A model generated the notes under the pieces. That model was not told where the DNA came from. It was given only the letters and a program-made list of their open reading frames with translations, and searched no databases. DNA of 46,160 nucleotides, from NCBI RefSeq assembly GCF_000383615.1, contig NZ_KB911631.1, positions 1 through 46,160 on the forward strand. The letters are read 5' to 3'. Positions 16,108 through 24,837 of this stretch are shown here, piece by piece. A program made the translations under genes and the position numbers. The DNA comes from Streptomyces canus 299MFChir4.1. Lineage in GTDB: Bacteria; Actinomycetota; Actinomycetes; Streptomycetales; Streptomycetaceae. The stretch's first letter is position 1; every line of letters begins with the position of its first letter.

Positions 16108-17547
16108 ATGACCACCAACACGTATGACGTCGTCATCATCGGCGCGGGCCCTGTCGGGGAGAACGTCGCTGACCGGGTGGTGCAGGGCGGCCTGACCGCG
16201 GCCATCGTCGAGCGGGAACTGGTCGGGGGCGAGTGCTCGTACTGGGCCTGCATGCCGACCAAGGCACTGCTGCGCAGTGGGGCGGCGCTCCGCGCGGCGC
16301 GACAGGTGCCGGGTGCGCGTGAGGCGGTGACGGGTGACCTGGATGTCGCCGCCGTGCTGGAACGCCGCGATTCCTTCGCTGCGAACTGGAAGGACGACGG
16401 ACAGGCGTCCTGGCTCGAGTCGGTGGGTGTGCCGCTGTACCGCGGACACGGTCGGATCAGCTCCGCCCGGGTCGTCGAGGTGACCGGCAAGGATGGCTCC
16501 ACGACCACGCTGACCGCACGGCACGCGGTCGTCGTCGCGACCGGAAGCGGCGCGCTGGTTCCGGATGTGGAAGGGCTGCGCCAGGCACAGCCCTGGACGA
16601 GCCGGGAAGCGGTTGTGACGCGTGAAGTCCCGCGTCGCCTCGCCATCATCGGCGGCGGCGTGGTGGCCTCGGAGATGGCGACCGCGTTCGCCGGTCTGGG
16701 CGCCTCGGTGACGATGCTGGCGCGTGACGGAGTGCTGCCGCTGGCCGAACCGTTCGCCGGTGAGCACGTCGTCGAGTCGCTGCGCGAGAGCGGTGTCTCG
16801 GTCCGCCTCGGAGCCGAGGCCGCGTCCGTGAAGCGAGCCGACGACGGAACCGTGTCCATCACGCTCACCACTGGTGAGCAGGTGGAGGCCGATGAACTGC
16901 TCGTCGCGATCGGCCGTACGCCCAATACGCGGGACATCGGCCTGGACACTGTCGGTCTGAAGCCCGGTGCCTGGCTCACCGTCGATGACACCATGCGGGT
17001 TGTCGCCGAGGACGGCGCACTGTTCGACGACGGATGGCTGTACGCGGCCGGCGACGTCAACCGGCGCGTGCTGCTGACTCATCAGGGCAAGTACCAGGCC
17101 CGCGCCGTGGGCGATGTCATCGTGGCCCGGGCGAAGAACGAGACAGTCGAGCAGGGCCGATGGGGCCGGCACGTGGCCACATCGGACGAGCGCGCGGTCC
17201 CGCAGGTGGTCTTCACCGAACCGGAGCTCGCGTCGGTCGGTCTGACCGCCGCCGCTGCCGAGGCTGCCGGGCTGCGGATCCGGGTCGTCGACTACGACCT
17301 GGCCGCCACCGCCGGCTCCTCCCTCCAGGCCGAGGGATTCCGCGGTCAGGCCAGGATGGTCGTCGACGAGGACCGAAAGGTGATCGTCGGCTTCACGCTC
17401 GTCGGCCCGGACGTCGCGGAAATGCTGCACGCGGCGACGATTGCCGTGGTCGGGGAAGTGCCGCTCGACCGACTGTGGCACGCGGTTCCGGCGTTCCCCA
17501 CGGTCAGCGAGGTGTGGCTGCGGCTGCTGGAAGCCTACGGCCGCTGA
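16108..17547 (+). CDS. Pyridine nucleotide-disulfide oxidoreductase (Lpd/Mer-like)
   Basis: 479 residues. It has the FAD motif VVIIGAGPVGENVADRVVQG and the redox-active pair C43/C48 in GGECSYWACMPTK, with the C-x4-C spacing of dihydrolipoamide dehydrogenase and mercuric reductase. The NAD(P) motif is IIGGGVVASEMATAFAGLG. The dimerisation domain contains FTEPELASVGLT, and a histidine in WHAVPAFPTVSEVW stands where the family's catalytic His-Glu region lies. It lacks a heavy-metal N-terminal domain. AGGAGG precedes ATG by 6 nt. Under the same operators as ohr and egtAB, it is a good candidate reductase for a low-molecular-weight disulfide or for the Ohr cycle. This is inference. Confidence 0.9.
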   Translation: MTTNTYDVVIIGAGPVGENVADRVVQGGLTAAIVERELVGGECSYWACMPTKALLRSGAALRAARQVPGAREAVTGDLDVAAVLERRDSFAANWKDDGQASWLESVGVPLYRGHGRISSARVVEVTGKDGSTTTLTARHAVVVATGSGALVPDVEGLRQAQPWTSREAVVTREVPRRLAIIGGGVVASEMATAFAGLGASVTMLARDGVLPLAEPFAGEHVVESLRESGVSVRLGAEAASVKRADDGTVSITLTTGEQVEADELLVAIGRTPNTRDIGLDTVGLKPGAWLTVDDTMRVVAEDGALFDDGWLYAAGDVNRRVLLTHQGKYQARAVGDVIVARAKNETVEQGRWGRHVATSDERAVPQVVFTEPELASVGLTAAAAEAAGLRIRVVDYDLAATAGSSLQAEGFRGQARMVVDEDRKVIVGFTLVGPDVAEMLHAATIAVVGEVPLDRLWHAVPAFPTVSEVWLRLLEAYGR

Positions 17548-17558
17548 CGCCCAAACTT

Positions 17559-17597
17559 GGTGTCTCGTCCCGTCGGACAGCGACGGGACGAGACACC
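17559..17597 (+). terminator. Perfect 17-bp stem-loop
   Basis: GGTGTCTCGTCCCGTCG pairs exactly with its complement around the loop GACAG, 12 nt after the oxidoreductase stop. Confidence 0.85.
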
Positions 17598-17601
17598 AGC
17601 G

Positions 17602-17629
17602 AACCCCCTGTCTCCCCGCAGGGGGTTTT
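17602..17629 (+). terminator. Second, T-tailed terminator
   Basis: AACCCCCTG / CAGGGGGTT stem with an 8-nt loop followed by TT. It stands in tandem with the preceding hairpin and insulates catabolic operon 2 from upstream transcription. Confidence 0.85.
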
Positions 17630-17717
17630 CGCATGTGCACTTCTCAACCGGTCGCCGGACAGGGCGTCGTGTCGCCGTATCGGGGTGAATCCCATACGCG
17701 CGGTGTGGTCGAAAACC

Positions 17718-17759
17718 TTGTTACCTCCACGCATTCTTGTATAGTGAGCGCTACATACA
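17718..17759 (+). promoter_or_regulatory. Promoter/operator of catabolic operon 2 (second motif)
   Basis: TTGTTA (17718-17723), a 16-bp spacer and TATAGT (17740-17745) form a promoter. TATAGTGAGCGCTACATACA (17740-17759) overlaps the -10 and is the same element as at 5713 and 26979. The centre AGCGCT is palindromic. Confidence 0.7.
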
Positions 17760-17773
17760 GGGAAGGGGTCGGC

Positions 17774-18589
17774 ATGACGAACATGGTGGACGTCGGAGAC
17801 GCGCAGCTGGCCTATACCGAAGTCGGTTCCGGCACTCCGGTCGTGTGGCTGCATGGCTCGGGACCGGGCGCGACGGGCATGAGCAACTTCGGCGGCAACC
17901 TCGCGGCTTTCCAGGACTACCGCAACATCGTGGTGGACCTTCCCGGCTGGGGAAGCTCCCCGCGGCCCGCTACGGACGAACCGCTGATCTTCCACGCGGC
18001 GGACCGCGTCAGCCGTGCGATGACGGCACTCGGCATCGAGCGCGCCCATCTGGTGGGCAACTCCTACGGCGGCGCCGTCGCGATGCGCATCGCGATGCGC
18101 TACCCCGAGCGGGTGGACCGAGTGGTCCTCATGGCTCCAGGCGGAGTCCTTCCGGCAGATGCGCCGCCGTGGCCCGCCGGACTGGAGCGGCTCTTCGCCT
18201 ACATGGCGGCCCAGAAGCCGTCACGTGAGTCGATGGCCGAATTCGTGCGGATGATGGTGTTCGACGAGAAGCTGGCGACCGAGTCGCTCATCGACGAACG
18301 ATACGAGTCGAGTCTGCGCGCCCACCCCGAACTGCCGATTCCGCCGAACTTCGGCGACCTGACGCCCGACCTGCCGCTCATCGGCGCCCCGACGCTGCTC
18401 GTCTGGGGGCGGGAGGACCAAACCGTCCCGCTGACCTGGGCGTCCAAGATCCTTGAGGGCATCCCCAACGCCGAGCTTCGCGTTCTGCCGCACTGCCGGC
18501 ACTGGGTGCAGTACGAGCGTGCGCCCGAGTTCAACCACATCGTTCGCGAGTATCTGCAGGGCGGCGCGGTCGCCGCAGCGAAGGGATGA
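17774..18589 (+). CDS. Meta-cleavage product C-C bond hydrolase (BphD/HsaD-like)
   Basis: 271 residues. The N-terminal HGSGPGATGMSNF is the diagnostic oxyanion-loop motif of 2-hydroxy-6-oxo-hexadienoate hydrolases. The triad is S97 (GNSYGG), D215 (WGREDQTVP) and H243 (HCRHWVQ). GGAAGGGG precedes ATG 17774. It lies 4 nt before the extradiol dioxygenase gene, so the pair performs ring opening followed by C-C cleavage, giving a dienoate and a carboxylic acid. Expression is expected to follow the TATAGTG element just upstream. The ring substituent accepted is not predictable from sequence. Confidence 0.92.
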   Translation: MTNMVDVGDAQLAYTEVGSGTPVVWLHGSGPGATGMSNFGGNLAAFQDYRNIVVDLPGWGSSPRPATDEPLIFHAADRVSRAMTALGIERAHLVGNSYGGAVAMRIAMRYPERVDRVVLMAPGGVLPADAPPWPAGLERLFAYMAAQKPSRESMAEFVRMMVFDEKLATESLIDERYESSLRAHPELPIPPNFGDLTPDLPLIGAPTLLVWGREDQTVPLTWASKILEGIPNAELRVLPHCRHWVQYERAPEFNHIVREYLQGGAVAAAKG

Positions 18590-18593
18590 AACC

Positions 18594-19463
18594 GTGGGTA
18601 TCCGCAAGCTGGGCTATGTCGGGCTGAACGTCACCGATGTCGAGGCCTGGACCGACCTGCTCGGACGCACGCTGGGTATCGGTGTCACCACAGCCAAGTC
18701 AGGCACGGAGGAAATCGGTCTCGCCGAACTGGACGAGTTCAAGTACCGCGTGGCCCTGTACCCGTCCGCGGAGGACACCCCACGGCACGTCGGCTGGATC
18801 GTTGACACACCGCGCGAGCTGGACAGACTCACCGCGAGACTCACCGATGCGGGTTTCACCGTCGAGGACGGCTCGCCGGAAGAGATGGAGCTCCGCGGCG
18901 CCACGCATCTTCGCTGGTTCACCGACCCGGTCGGCTACCGGGTGGAGCTGGCCATCGGTGAAGCCAAGGCGCGCACCAGTGTCGCCCGCCCCGATGGCGC
19001 CAATCCCGGCACCACCGGCCTCGGCCACTTCGTGCTGGCCAGCCCCAAGCTCGCCGAGCTCCGCGAACTCTATGAATCTGTGCTGGAGTTCAAGCTGACC
19101 GACTACCGCGCTCCCGGCCTGTACTTCTTCCGGTGCAACTCCACCCACCACAACATCGCCCTCGCCAACGCGGACACGCCGTCGATTCATCACCTCGAGT
19201 TCGAACACGATTCGATCGATGACGTCGGGCGGTCGTACGACCGGGCCAAGGCCAACGGCGCGCCCATCTCGATCAGCCTGGGCCGGCACATGAACGACAA
19301 GGCGATCTCGTTCTACGTGCAGAACCCCAGTGGCTTCCACCTCGAGATCGGCTGCGGTGGAATCGAAGTGGGCGACGACTGGGTGCCGCACGACTTCGGG
19401 GTCTCGGACGTTTGGGGACACCAACACACCAACGCCAACCCGTTCGCTTCACCGACGTCATGA
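18594..19463 (+). CDS. Extradiol ring-cleavage dioxygenase (type I, BphC/HsaC-like)
   Basis: 289 residues with two vicinal-oxygen-chelate domains. The N-terminal domain begins IRKLGYVGLNVTDVEAW. The catalytic C-terminal domain has the Fe(II) ligands H145 (GLGHFVL), H199 or H200 (IHHLEFE) and E251 (FHLEIGCGG), matching the His-His-Glu facial triad of 2,3-dihydroxybiphenyl 1,2-dioxygenase. GTG 18594 with AAGGGA upstream is the start. It would cleave a substituted catechol next to the hydroxyls, supplying the hydrolase encoded just before it. The stop overlaps the SDR start (ATGA). The predicted diol producer is the flavin monooxygenase of operon 1 (inference). Confidence 0.93.
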   Translation: MGIRKLGYVGLNVTDVEAWTDLLGRTLGIGVTTAKSGTEEIGLAELDEFKYRVALYPSAEDTPRHVGWIVDTPRELDRLTARLTDAGFTVEDGSPEEMELRGATHLRWFTDPVGYRVELAIGEAKARTSVARPDGANPGTTGLGHFVLASPKLAELRELYESVLEFKLTDYRAPGLYFFRCNSTHHNIALANADTPSIHHLEFEHDSIDDVGRSYDRAKANGAPISISLGRHMNDKAISFYVQNPSGFHLEIGCGGIEVGDDWVPHDFGVSDVWGHQHTNANPFASPTS

Positions 19464-20224
19464 CGGACGTCATCGAAGGTCCTGACCTCTCTGGTCGCCG
19501 CGCGATCGTCACCGGTGCGGCGAGCGGTATCGGCCAGGCGGTCGCGACCCGGCTCGCAACGCTCGGCGCCCAGGTCGTCGTGTGTGACATCGATGCCGAG
19601 GCTGCGGCACGGACGGCCGATCAGATCGGCGGCGAGGCTCTGGTGATCGACCTGAGCCGGACAGCTGATCTGGCCGAGCGGACGCTGGATGCGGACATCC
19701 TGGTGAACAACGCAGGCATCCAGCACGTCGCGCCCGTCGACAAGTTCGAGCACGAACGATTCTCCTTCATGCTGCGGCTGATGCTGGAGGCGCCGTTCGT
19801 CCTCAGCCGCGCCGTGCTCCCCGGCATGTATGAGCGGGGCTGGGGACGGATCGTCCACATCTCCAGCATCCACGGCCTGCGAGCCAGCGCCTACAAGTCT
19901 GCGTACGTCAGCGCCAAGCACGGTCTGCTGGGGCTTTCGAAGGTCATCGCGCTGGAGGGTGCCGCCAAGGGTGTCACCAGCAACTGCGTGTGTCCTGGCT
20001 ATGTGCGGACACCCCTGGTCGAGAAACAGTTGGCAGACCAGGCGGTCCTCCATGATCTCCCTGCGGATCAAGTCCTGGCGGATGTGCTGCTGACGCGCTC
20101 GGCGGTCAAGCGTCTGATCGAGCCCGACGAGGTCGCGGGTGCGGTGGCGTTCCTGTGTTCGTCGCAGGCGGTATCCATCACAGGTTCCGAATTGACCCTC
20201 GACGGCGGTTGGAGTGCGTCCTGA
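19460..20224 (+). CDS. Short-chain dehydrogenase, 3-hydroxybutyrate dehydrogenase-like
   Basis: 254 residues of the classical SDR type: VTGAASGIGQAVA nucleotide motif, LVNNAGIQ, catalytic serines in HISSIHG, and Y149-x3-K153 (SAYVSAKHG). The stretch VTSNCVCPGYVRTPLVEKQL is typical of D-3-hydroxybutyrate dehydrogenases, so a beta-hydroxyacid or secondary alcohol substrate is likely. It is the last gene of operon 2. In this setting it could oxidise a hydroxyl intermediate formed after ring opening or from a ketone side chain. Confidence 0.92.
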   Translation: MTDVIEGPDLSGRRAIVTGAASGIGQAVATRLATLGAQVVVCDIDAEAAARTADQIGGEALVIDLSRTADLAERTLDADILVNNAGIQHVAPVDKFEHERFSFMLRLMLEAPFVLSRAVLPGMYERGWGRIVHISSIHGLRASAYKSAYVSAKHGLLGLSKVIALEGAAKGVTSNCVCPGYVRTPLVEKQLADQAVLHDLPADQVLADVLLTRSAVKRLIEPDEVAGAVAFLCSSQAVSITGSELTLDGGWSAS

Positions 20225-20268
20225 CGGCGACGTCGATGACGTCTCTCCGGCGTCCCCGCCGTGCACAA

Positions 20269-20290
20269 GGTAGAACGTTCGGTCTATACT
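20269..20290 (+). promoter_or_regulatory. egtA promoter with operator copy 9
   Basis: GGTAGAACGTTCGGTC (20269-20284) is followed directly by TATACT (20285-20290), a good -10. The operator therefore occupies the spacer between the -10 and a weak -35 (TGCACA, 17 bp upstream), unlike the double-site promoters. Confidence 0.7.
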
Positions 20291-20327
20291 CTGTGGTGTC
20301 CTCCGCGTCTTTCTGAAGGATCTCCAC

Positions 20328-21629
20328 ATGTCCGATTCGGTTGTCGGCCGCATCCGACCGCCTGACGCTCTCGGCGAGGCCGAGGTCGAGGCGCTGGTTC
20401 ACGGCATCTGCTTCAAGACCGGTCCCCCCGAGCGCCTCGGCGTCGAGGTGGAATGGCTTGTCCACCAACTGGACGCTCCGCAGATGCCCGTGTCGCCCGA
20501 ACGACTCTCCGCGGCATACACCGCACTTCGGGCTCTGCCCCTCACGTCCTCCTTGACCGTCGAACCCGGTGGTCAGCTGGAACTGAGTTCGCTCCCTGCC
20601 ACCTCGCTCATGGAGTGCATCCGCACCGTCTCAACCGACCTTGACTCCGTCCGTGCGGTGCTGCGCGACGCCGGTCTGTGCCTCGTCGGCCTGGGCCACG
20701 ATCCCTGGCACACGCCACGCCGCTTTCTGCGGCAGCCTCGATACGACGCCATGGAGGCCCACTTCGAGCGCCTCGGCCCCGCCGGCCGCTACATGATGTG
20801 CAGTACCGCGTCCGTGCAGGTGTGCGTCGACGCCGGGTGTGAAGAGCCGGGCCCCCTCGGCCACGTACGCCGTTGGTGGCTGGCCCATCACCTGGGGGCC
20901 GTCCTGCTCGCATCGTTCGCGAACTCGCCGATGGCCGACAACAGGCCCACCGGCTGGCGATCCACCCGGCAGCTGCGGTGGATGCAGATCGGCGCGGGCC
21001 GCGCGGGCGGCGCTCCGCTGGACACTCACCCGCGTACCAGCTGGGCTCGGCACGTCCTGGACGCGCCGGTGATGTGCGTACGCCGCGACAGCGGACCGTG
21101 GGACGTGCCGGACGATCTGACCCTGCGGGACTGGACACGCCACCTGATGCCGAGACCGCCACTGCCCGGCGATCTCGATTACCACATGACCACCCTCTTC
21201 CCGCCCGTCCGGCCGCGCGGCCACCTGGAATTGCGCATGATCGACGCGCAGCCCGGCGACGACGGCTGGATCGTGCCCCTCGCAGTGACAGCGGCGCTGT
21301 TCGACGACCGAGAGGCGACCGACATCGCCTATCGCGCTGTCGAGCCGCTCGCCGCACGCACACTCGGCCGGCCGGCCCCGCACAATCCCCTGTACGAGGT
21401 CGCGGCCCGCGAGGGGCTCACCGATCCGGGGCTGCGTGAGGCTGCCGTCACGTGCTTCACCGCCGCACTCGACGCCCTGCCCCGGCTCGGCGCCACGACT
21501 GCGGTCATGGACGCCGTATCCGGGTTTGTGGAGCGCTACGTGTTGCGGGGCCGCTGCCCCGCCGACGACATGCTGGTCATGGAGGGCACCACCGGCTATG
21601 GCCGACCCAGCAAGGAGAACGGCTCATGA
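20328..21629 (+). CDS. egtA: EgtA: glutamate-cysteine ligase for ergothioneine synthesis
   Basis: 433 residues of the GCS2/EgtA type, forming gamma-glutamylcysteine from Glu and Cys with ATP. Features seen: the N-terminal RLGVEVEWLVHQLD (Glu/Mg-binding), VEPGGQLELSSLPA, MMCSTASVQVCVD, and HLELRMIDAQPGDDGW near the C-terminus. It overlaps egtB by 4 nt. In Streptomyces egtA is normally followed by egtB, egtC and egtD. Here only egtB follows, then a terminator. The gene has its own operator-bearing promoter, so the precursor supply for the thiol appears to be induced together with peroxide defence and efflux. Confidence 0.92.
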   Translation: MSDSVVGRIRPPDALGEAEVEALVHGICFKTGPPERLGVEVEWLVHQLDAPQMPVSPERLSAAYTALRALPLTSSLTVEPGGQLELSSLPATSLMECIRTVSTDLDSVRAVLRDAGLCLVGLGHDPWHTPRRFLRQPRYDAMEAHFERLGPAGRYMMCSTASVQVCVDAGCEEPGPLGHVRRWWLAHHLGAVLLASFANSPMADNRPTGWRSTRQLRWMQIGAGRAGGAPLDTHPRTSWARHVLDAPVMCVRRDSGPWDVPDDLTLRDWTRHLMPRPPLPGDLDYHMTTLFPPVRPRGHLELRMIDAQPGDDGWIVPLAVTAALFDDREATDIAYRAVEPLAARTLGRPAPHNPLYEVAAREGLTDPGLREAAVTCFTAALDALPRLGATTAVMDAVSGFVERYVLRGRCPADDMLVMEGTTGYGRPSKENGS

Positions 21630-22987
21630 AGCACCCTGCCGACGACACCTTCGCCACAGCCGCAGACGCCGGCGAAGCGACCCCGGACACCGAAACTCTG
21701 CGTGAGCGGGCCCTCTCCACGCTCATCACCGCTCGCGAACGCACCACCTTGCTGACCAGTTGCGTGGAAGGCCCCGAGCTGACCGCCCAGGTGTCTCCCC
21801 TGATGTCCCCCCTGGTGTGGGACCTGGCGCACATCGCCAACCAGGAGGAGCAGTGGCTGCTGCGCGCCGTCGCCGGGCAGGAGGCGATACGGCCCGAGAT
21901 CGACAGCCTGTACGACGCGTTCGAACACCCGCGTTCCGAACGGCCCAGCCTGCCGCTGCTCGCGCCCGACGAGGCCCGCCGGTACGCGGCCGACATACGT
22001 GCACGAGCCCTGGACGTGCTGCAGGAAGCCGCGTTCCACGGGACGCGGCTGACGGAGGCGGGCTTCGCCTTCGGCATGATCGCCCAGCACGAACAGCAGC
22101 ACGACGAGACCATGCTGGTCACTCATCAGCTGCGCACCGGGCCGCAAGCCCTGACCGCCCCCGATCCCCACCCCGCACCCCTGTTCGCCGGCCCGGCGGA
22201 GGTGCTGATTCCCGGTGGGCCGTTCACCATGGGCACCTCGTCTGAGCCGTGGGCCCTGGACAACGAACGACCCGCACACCGACGTGAGGTGGCAGCGTTC
22301 TTCATCGACACCACCCCAGTCACGAACGCTGAGTTCAAGGCCTTCATCGACGACGGCGGTTACGACGAGCCGCGCTGGTGGGCCCCGGACGGATGGGAGC
22401 ACATCCGGCGGCACTCCATCAACGCCCCGCTGTTCTGGCGCCGTGACGGTGGTCAGTGGCTGCGGCGTCGCTTCGGAGTCACCGAGGTGGTTCCGGACAA
22501 CGAGCCAGTGCTGCACGTCAGTTGGTACGAGGCGGACGCCTGGGCCCGATGGGCCGGGCGGCGGCTGCCCACGGAGGCGGAATGGGAAAAGGCCGCTCGG
22601 CATGATCCGGTCGACGACCGCTCGACCCGCTATCCGTGGGGCGACGCAGACCCCGGTCCGGAACATGCCAACCTCGGCCAGCGGCATCTGCGACCGGCGC
22701 CCGCGGGCAGCTACCCGGCCGGAGAGTCACCGCTGGGGGTTCGGCAGATGATCGGCGACGTCTGGGAGTGGACATCGAGCGACTTCGCACCGTACCCGGG
22801 TTTCCGTGCGTTTCCCTACCCGGAGTACTCGGAAGTCTTCTTCGGGTCTGACCACAAGGTGCTGCGCGGTGGTTCTTTCGCCGTGGACGCGGTGGCCTGT
22901 CGGGGCACGTTCCGCAACTGGGACTATCCGATCCGGCGGCAGATCTTCTCCGGGTTCCGCACCGCGCGGTCGGCGGAAACCGCCTGA
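21626..22987 (+). CDS. egtB: EgtB: ergothioneine sulfoxide synthase
   Basis: 453 residues: an N-terminal DinB-like metal-binding domain and a C-terminal formylglycine-generating-enzyme-like domain. Iron ligands are visible as H in VWDLAHIANQEEQW and the HxxxH of MIAQHEQQHDETML. The C-terminal domain contains IPGGPFTMGT, GDVWEWTSSDF with YPGF, VLRGGS and TFRNWDYPIRRQIFSGFR, matching positions that bind gamma-glutamylcysteine and hercynine in characterised EgtB. The reaction is O2-dependent C-S bond formation giving hercynyl-gamma-glutamylcysteine sulfoxide. EgtC, EgtD and EgtE are not in the window and must be elsewhere if ergothioneine is the product. A variant histidine thiol cannot be excluded. 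Confidence 0.93.
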   Translation: MKHPADDTFATAADAGEATPDTETLRERALSTLITARERTTLLTSCVEGPELTAQVSPLMSPLVWDLAHIANQEEQWLLRAVAGQEAIRPEIDSLYDAFEHPRSERPSLPLLAPDEARRYAADIRARALDVLQEAAFHGTRLTEAGFAFGMIAQHEQQHDETMLVTHQLRTGPQALTAPDPHPAPLFAGPAEVLIPGGPFTMGTSSEPWALDNERPAHRREVAAFFIDTTPVTNAEFKAFIDDGGYDEPRWWAPDGWEHIRRHSINAPLFWRRDGGQWLRRRFGVTEVVPDNEPVLHVSWYEADAWARWAGRRLPTEAEWEKAARHDPVDDRSTRYPWGDADPGPEHANLGQRHLRPAPAGSYPAGESPLGVRQMIGDVWEWTSSDFAPYPGFRAFPYPEYSEVFFGSDHKVLRGGSFAVDAVACRGTFRNWDYPIRRQIFSGFRTARSAETA

Positions 22988-22997
22988 TCCGTCTCGC

Positions 22998-23038
22998 ACG
23001 CTCCACCCGGCCGGTGGTGGACCGGCCGGGTGGAGCGT
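22998..23038. terminator. Bidirectional terminator between egtB and efflux gene
   Basis: ACGCTCCACCCGGCCGGT pairs perfectly (18 bp) with its complement around the loop GGTGG. It is placed between convergent genes. Confidence 0.88.
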
Positions 23039-23062
23039 CATCGCTGTTCGCGGGACCTTCTG

Positions 23063-24709
23063 CTACTCGGTTTTGTCGAATGCCGCCGCGTGTGCGCGCA
23101 GCGGCACCTCCTTGATCAGCAAAGAGAGAAGGAGCGCGACGACGAGGACCACTGCCCCGACCAGGAAGGCCACCGAGATCGAGTCGGTGAAGCCGACCTT
23201 GAAGGGGTGGGCGAGGGCCGAGTCGAGCTTCGACAGGAAGGAGGTGTCGTTGAGCGCGTCGGTGTTGGTGGCGCTCAGCATCTTCAACTGGTCCGGATGG
23301 GCGGCCGCTGCTTTCTCGAAGGCCGGGGTGTGTTGCGCGGCCTCGAAGGCGCCGGCGATCTTGTCGGCCACCAGCGAGTAGACGATCGACAGGAAGATGG
23401 CGACGCCGATCGTGCCGCCCATCTGCCGGAAGAAGGTGCCGGAGGACGTCGCAACGCCGATGTCCCGTGCGGGGACCGCGTTCTGCATGGCCAGCACGAT
23501 CGTCTGCAGGTTCAGGCCGAGCCCGGCGCCGACGACGAACATCGAGATGTCGATGTACACCAGACTGCTGTCGGCTGACAACCTCCACAGCATCAGCAGA
23601 CCTGCCACCAGCAGCGCGCAGCCGATGACCGGAAAGAACTTGTAGCGCCCGGTGCGCGAGGTGATCTGACCGGAGACGAGCGACATCAGCATGATGCCGA
23701 GCACCAGCGGCAGCGTCAGGAGGCCCGCCTTGGTGGGGGAGTTGCCCTTGACCAGCTGAAGGTAGAGCGGCAGCAAGGTGATGCCGCCGAACATGCCGAT
23801 ACCGATGATGAACGACTGAGCGGTGCCGATCGCGAACATCCGGTTACGGAAGAGCCGCAGTGGCAGCAGCGCATCGTCGCCCGCGCGGCGCTCGGCCAGC
23901 AGGAACAGCACCACGCCGACGGCGCCGGTGATGTACGAGGCCAGCGAGCGGCCTGAACCCCAGCCCCACTCACGCCCCTGCTCGGCGACCACGAGCAGCG
24001 GGACCAAAGCGGTGATCAGAGCAAGCGCGCCCAGGTAGTCGATCTTTTGATCGCGGCGCTGGTGGTCGAGGTGGAGCACCTTGGCCACGACGATCAGGGC
24101 TGCGATGCCGATCGGCACGTTGATCAGGAAGATCCAGCGCCAGCCGTCGATGCCGGCGACCGTGCCCGCACCGGCGAGTGCGCCGCCGATGACCGGGCCG
24201 AGCACGCTGGACGTGCCGAAAACGGCCATGAAGTAGCCCTGATACTTGGCACGTTCACGCGGCGGGATGATGTCACCGATGATGGCGAGTGCCAGCGAGA
24301 ACAAGCCACCGGCGCCGATGCCCTGGACGGCTCGGAACGCGGCGAGCATGTACATGGACGTGGAGAGCGTGCACAGTACCGAGCCGACCACGAACACGGA
24401 TATCGCGAACATGAAGAACGGCTTGCGGCCGTACTGGTCGGACAGCTTCCCGTAGAGCGGTGTCGCGATGGTGGACGTGATCAGGAACGCCGTGGTGACC
24501 CACGCCTGTGCGGTGAGGCCGTGCAGGCTCTCGCCGATCTTGTAGATGGCAGTGGCGACCACGGTCTGGTCCAGCGCGGCCAGGAACATACCCAGGAGCA
24601 GGCCCGAAAGGATCACCATGATCTCGCGGTGGGAGTAGCCCCTCGGCGCGGCCTGTCCTGGGATGCCCGCTTCTGCGGGAGCCGACGCGGCGTCGGCAGT
24701 TGATGTCAT
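23063..24709 (-). CDS. MFS drug efflux transporter, 14-TM DHA2 (EmrB/QacA) family
   Basis: 548 residues with 14 predicted membrane helices. The DHA2 signature LDQTVVATA sits in helix 1, with GKLSDQYGRKPFF after helix 2 and the antiporter motif near SVLGPVIGGALAG. The loop before the last helix is long (about 60 residues), which is typical. Start ATG 24709 (MTSTADAASAP) with AAAGGA upstream. Operator copy 10 lies about 130 bp upstream. Read leftwards, TTGTCA and TTTACG flank that operator with a 17-bp spacing, which would be a divergent promoter sharing the site. The likely role is proton-driven export of a toxic aromatic or of the polyketide synthase product (inference). Confidence 0.92.
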   Translation of the reverse strand: MTSTADAASAPAEAGIPGQAAPRGYSHREIMVILSGLLLGMFLAALDQTVVATAIYKIGESLHGLTAQAWVTTAFLITSTIATPLYGKLSDQYGRKPFFMFAISVFVVGSVLCTLSTSMYMLAAFRAVQGIGAGGLFSLALAIIGDIIPPRERAKYQGYFMAVFGTSSVLGPVIGGALAGAGTVAGIDGWRWIFLINVPIGIAALIVVAKVLHLDHQRRDQKIDYLGALALITALVPLLVVAEQGREWGWGSGRSLASYITGAVGVVLFLLAERRAGDDALLPLRLFRNRMFAIGTAQSFIIGIGMFGGITLLPLYLQLVKGNSPTKAGLLTLPLVLGIMLMSLVSGQITSRTGRYKFFPVIGCALLVAGLLMLWRLSADSSLVYIDISMFVVGAGLGLNLQTIVLAMQNAVPARDIGVATSSGTFFRQMGGTIGVAIFLSIVYSLVADKIAGAFEAAQHTPAFEKAAAAHPDQLKMLSATNTDALNDTSFLSKLDSALAHPFKVGFTDSISVAFLVGAVVLVVALLLSLLIKEVPLRAHAAAFDKTE

Positions 24710-24837
24710 GCCTGTGATTCCTTTCGAGGCACCGGGCGGGGTCCTTCCGTCCCGGACCGAGGAGCGCTTGCGATCTTGTGTCCGTTTTGCCACTGACGGG
24801 AGATCGTCACATTGCCGACGACGCCGGCCATCGTAAA

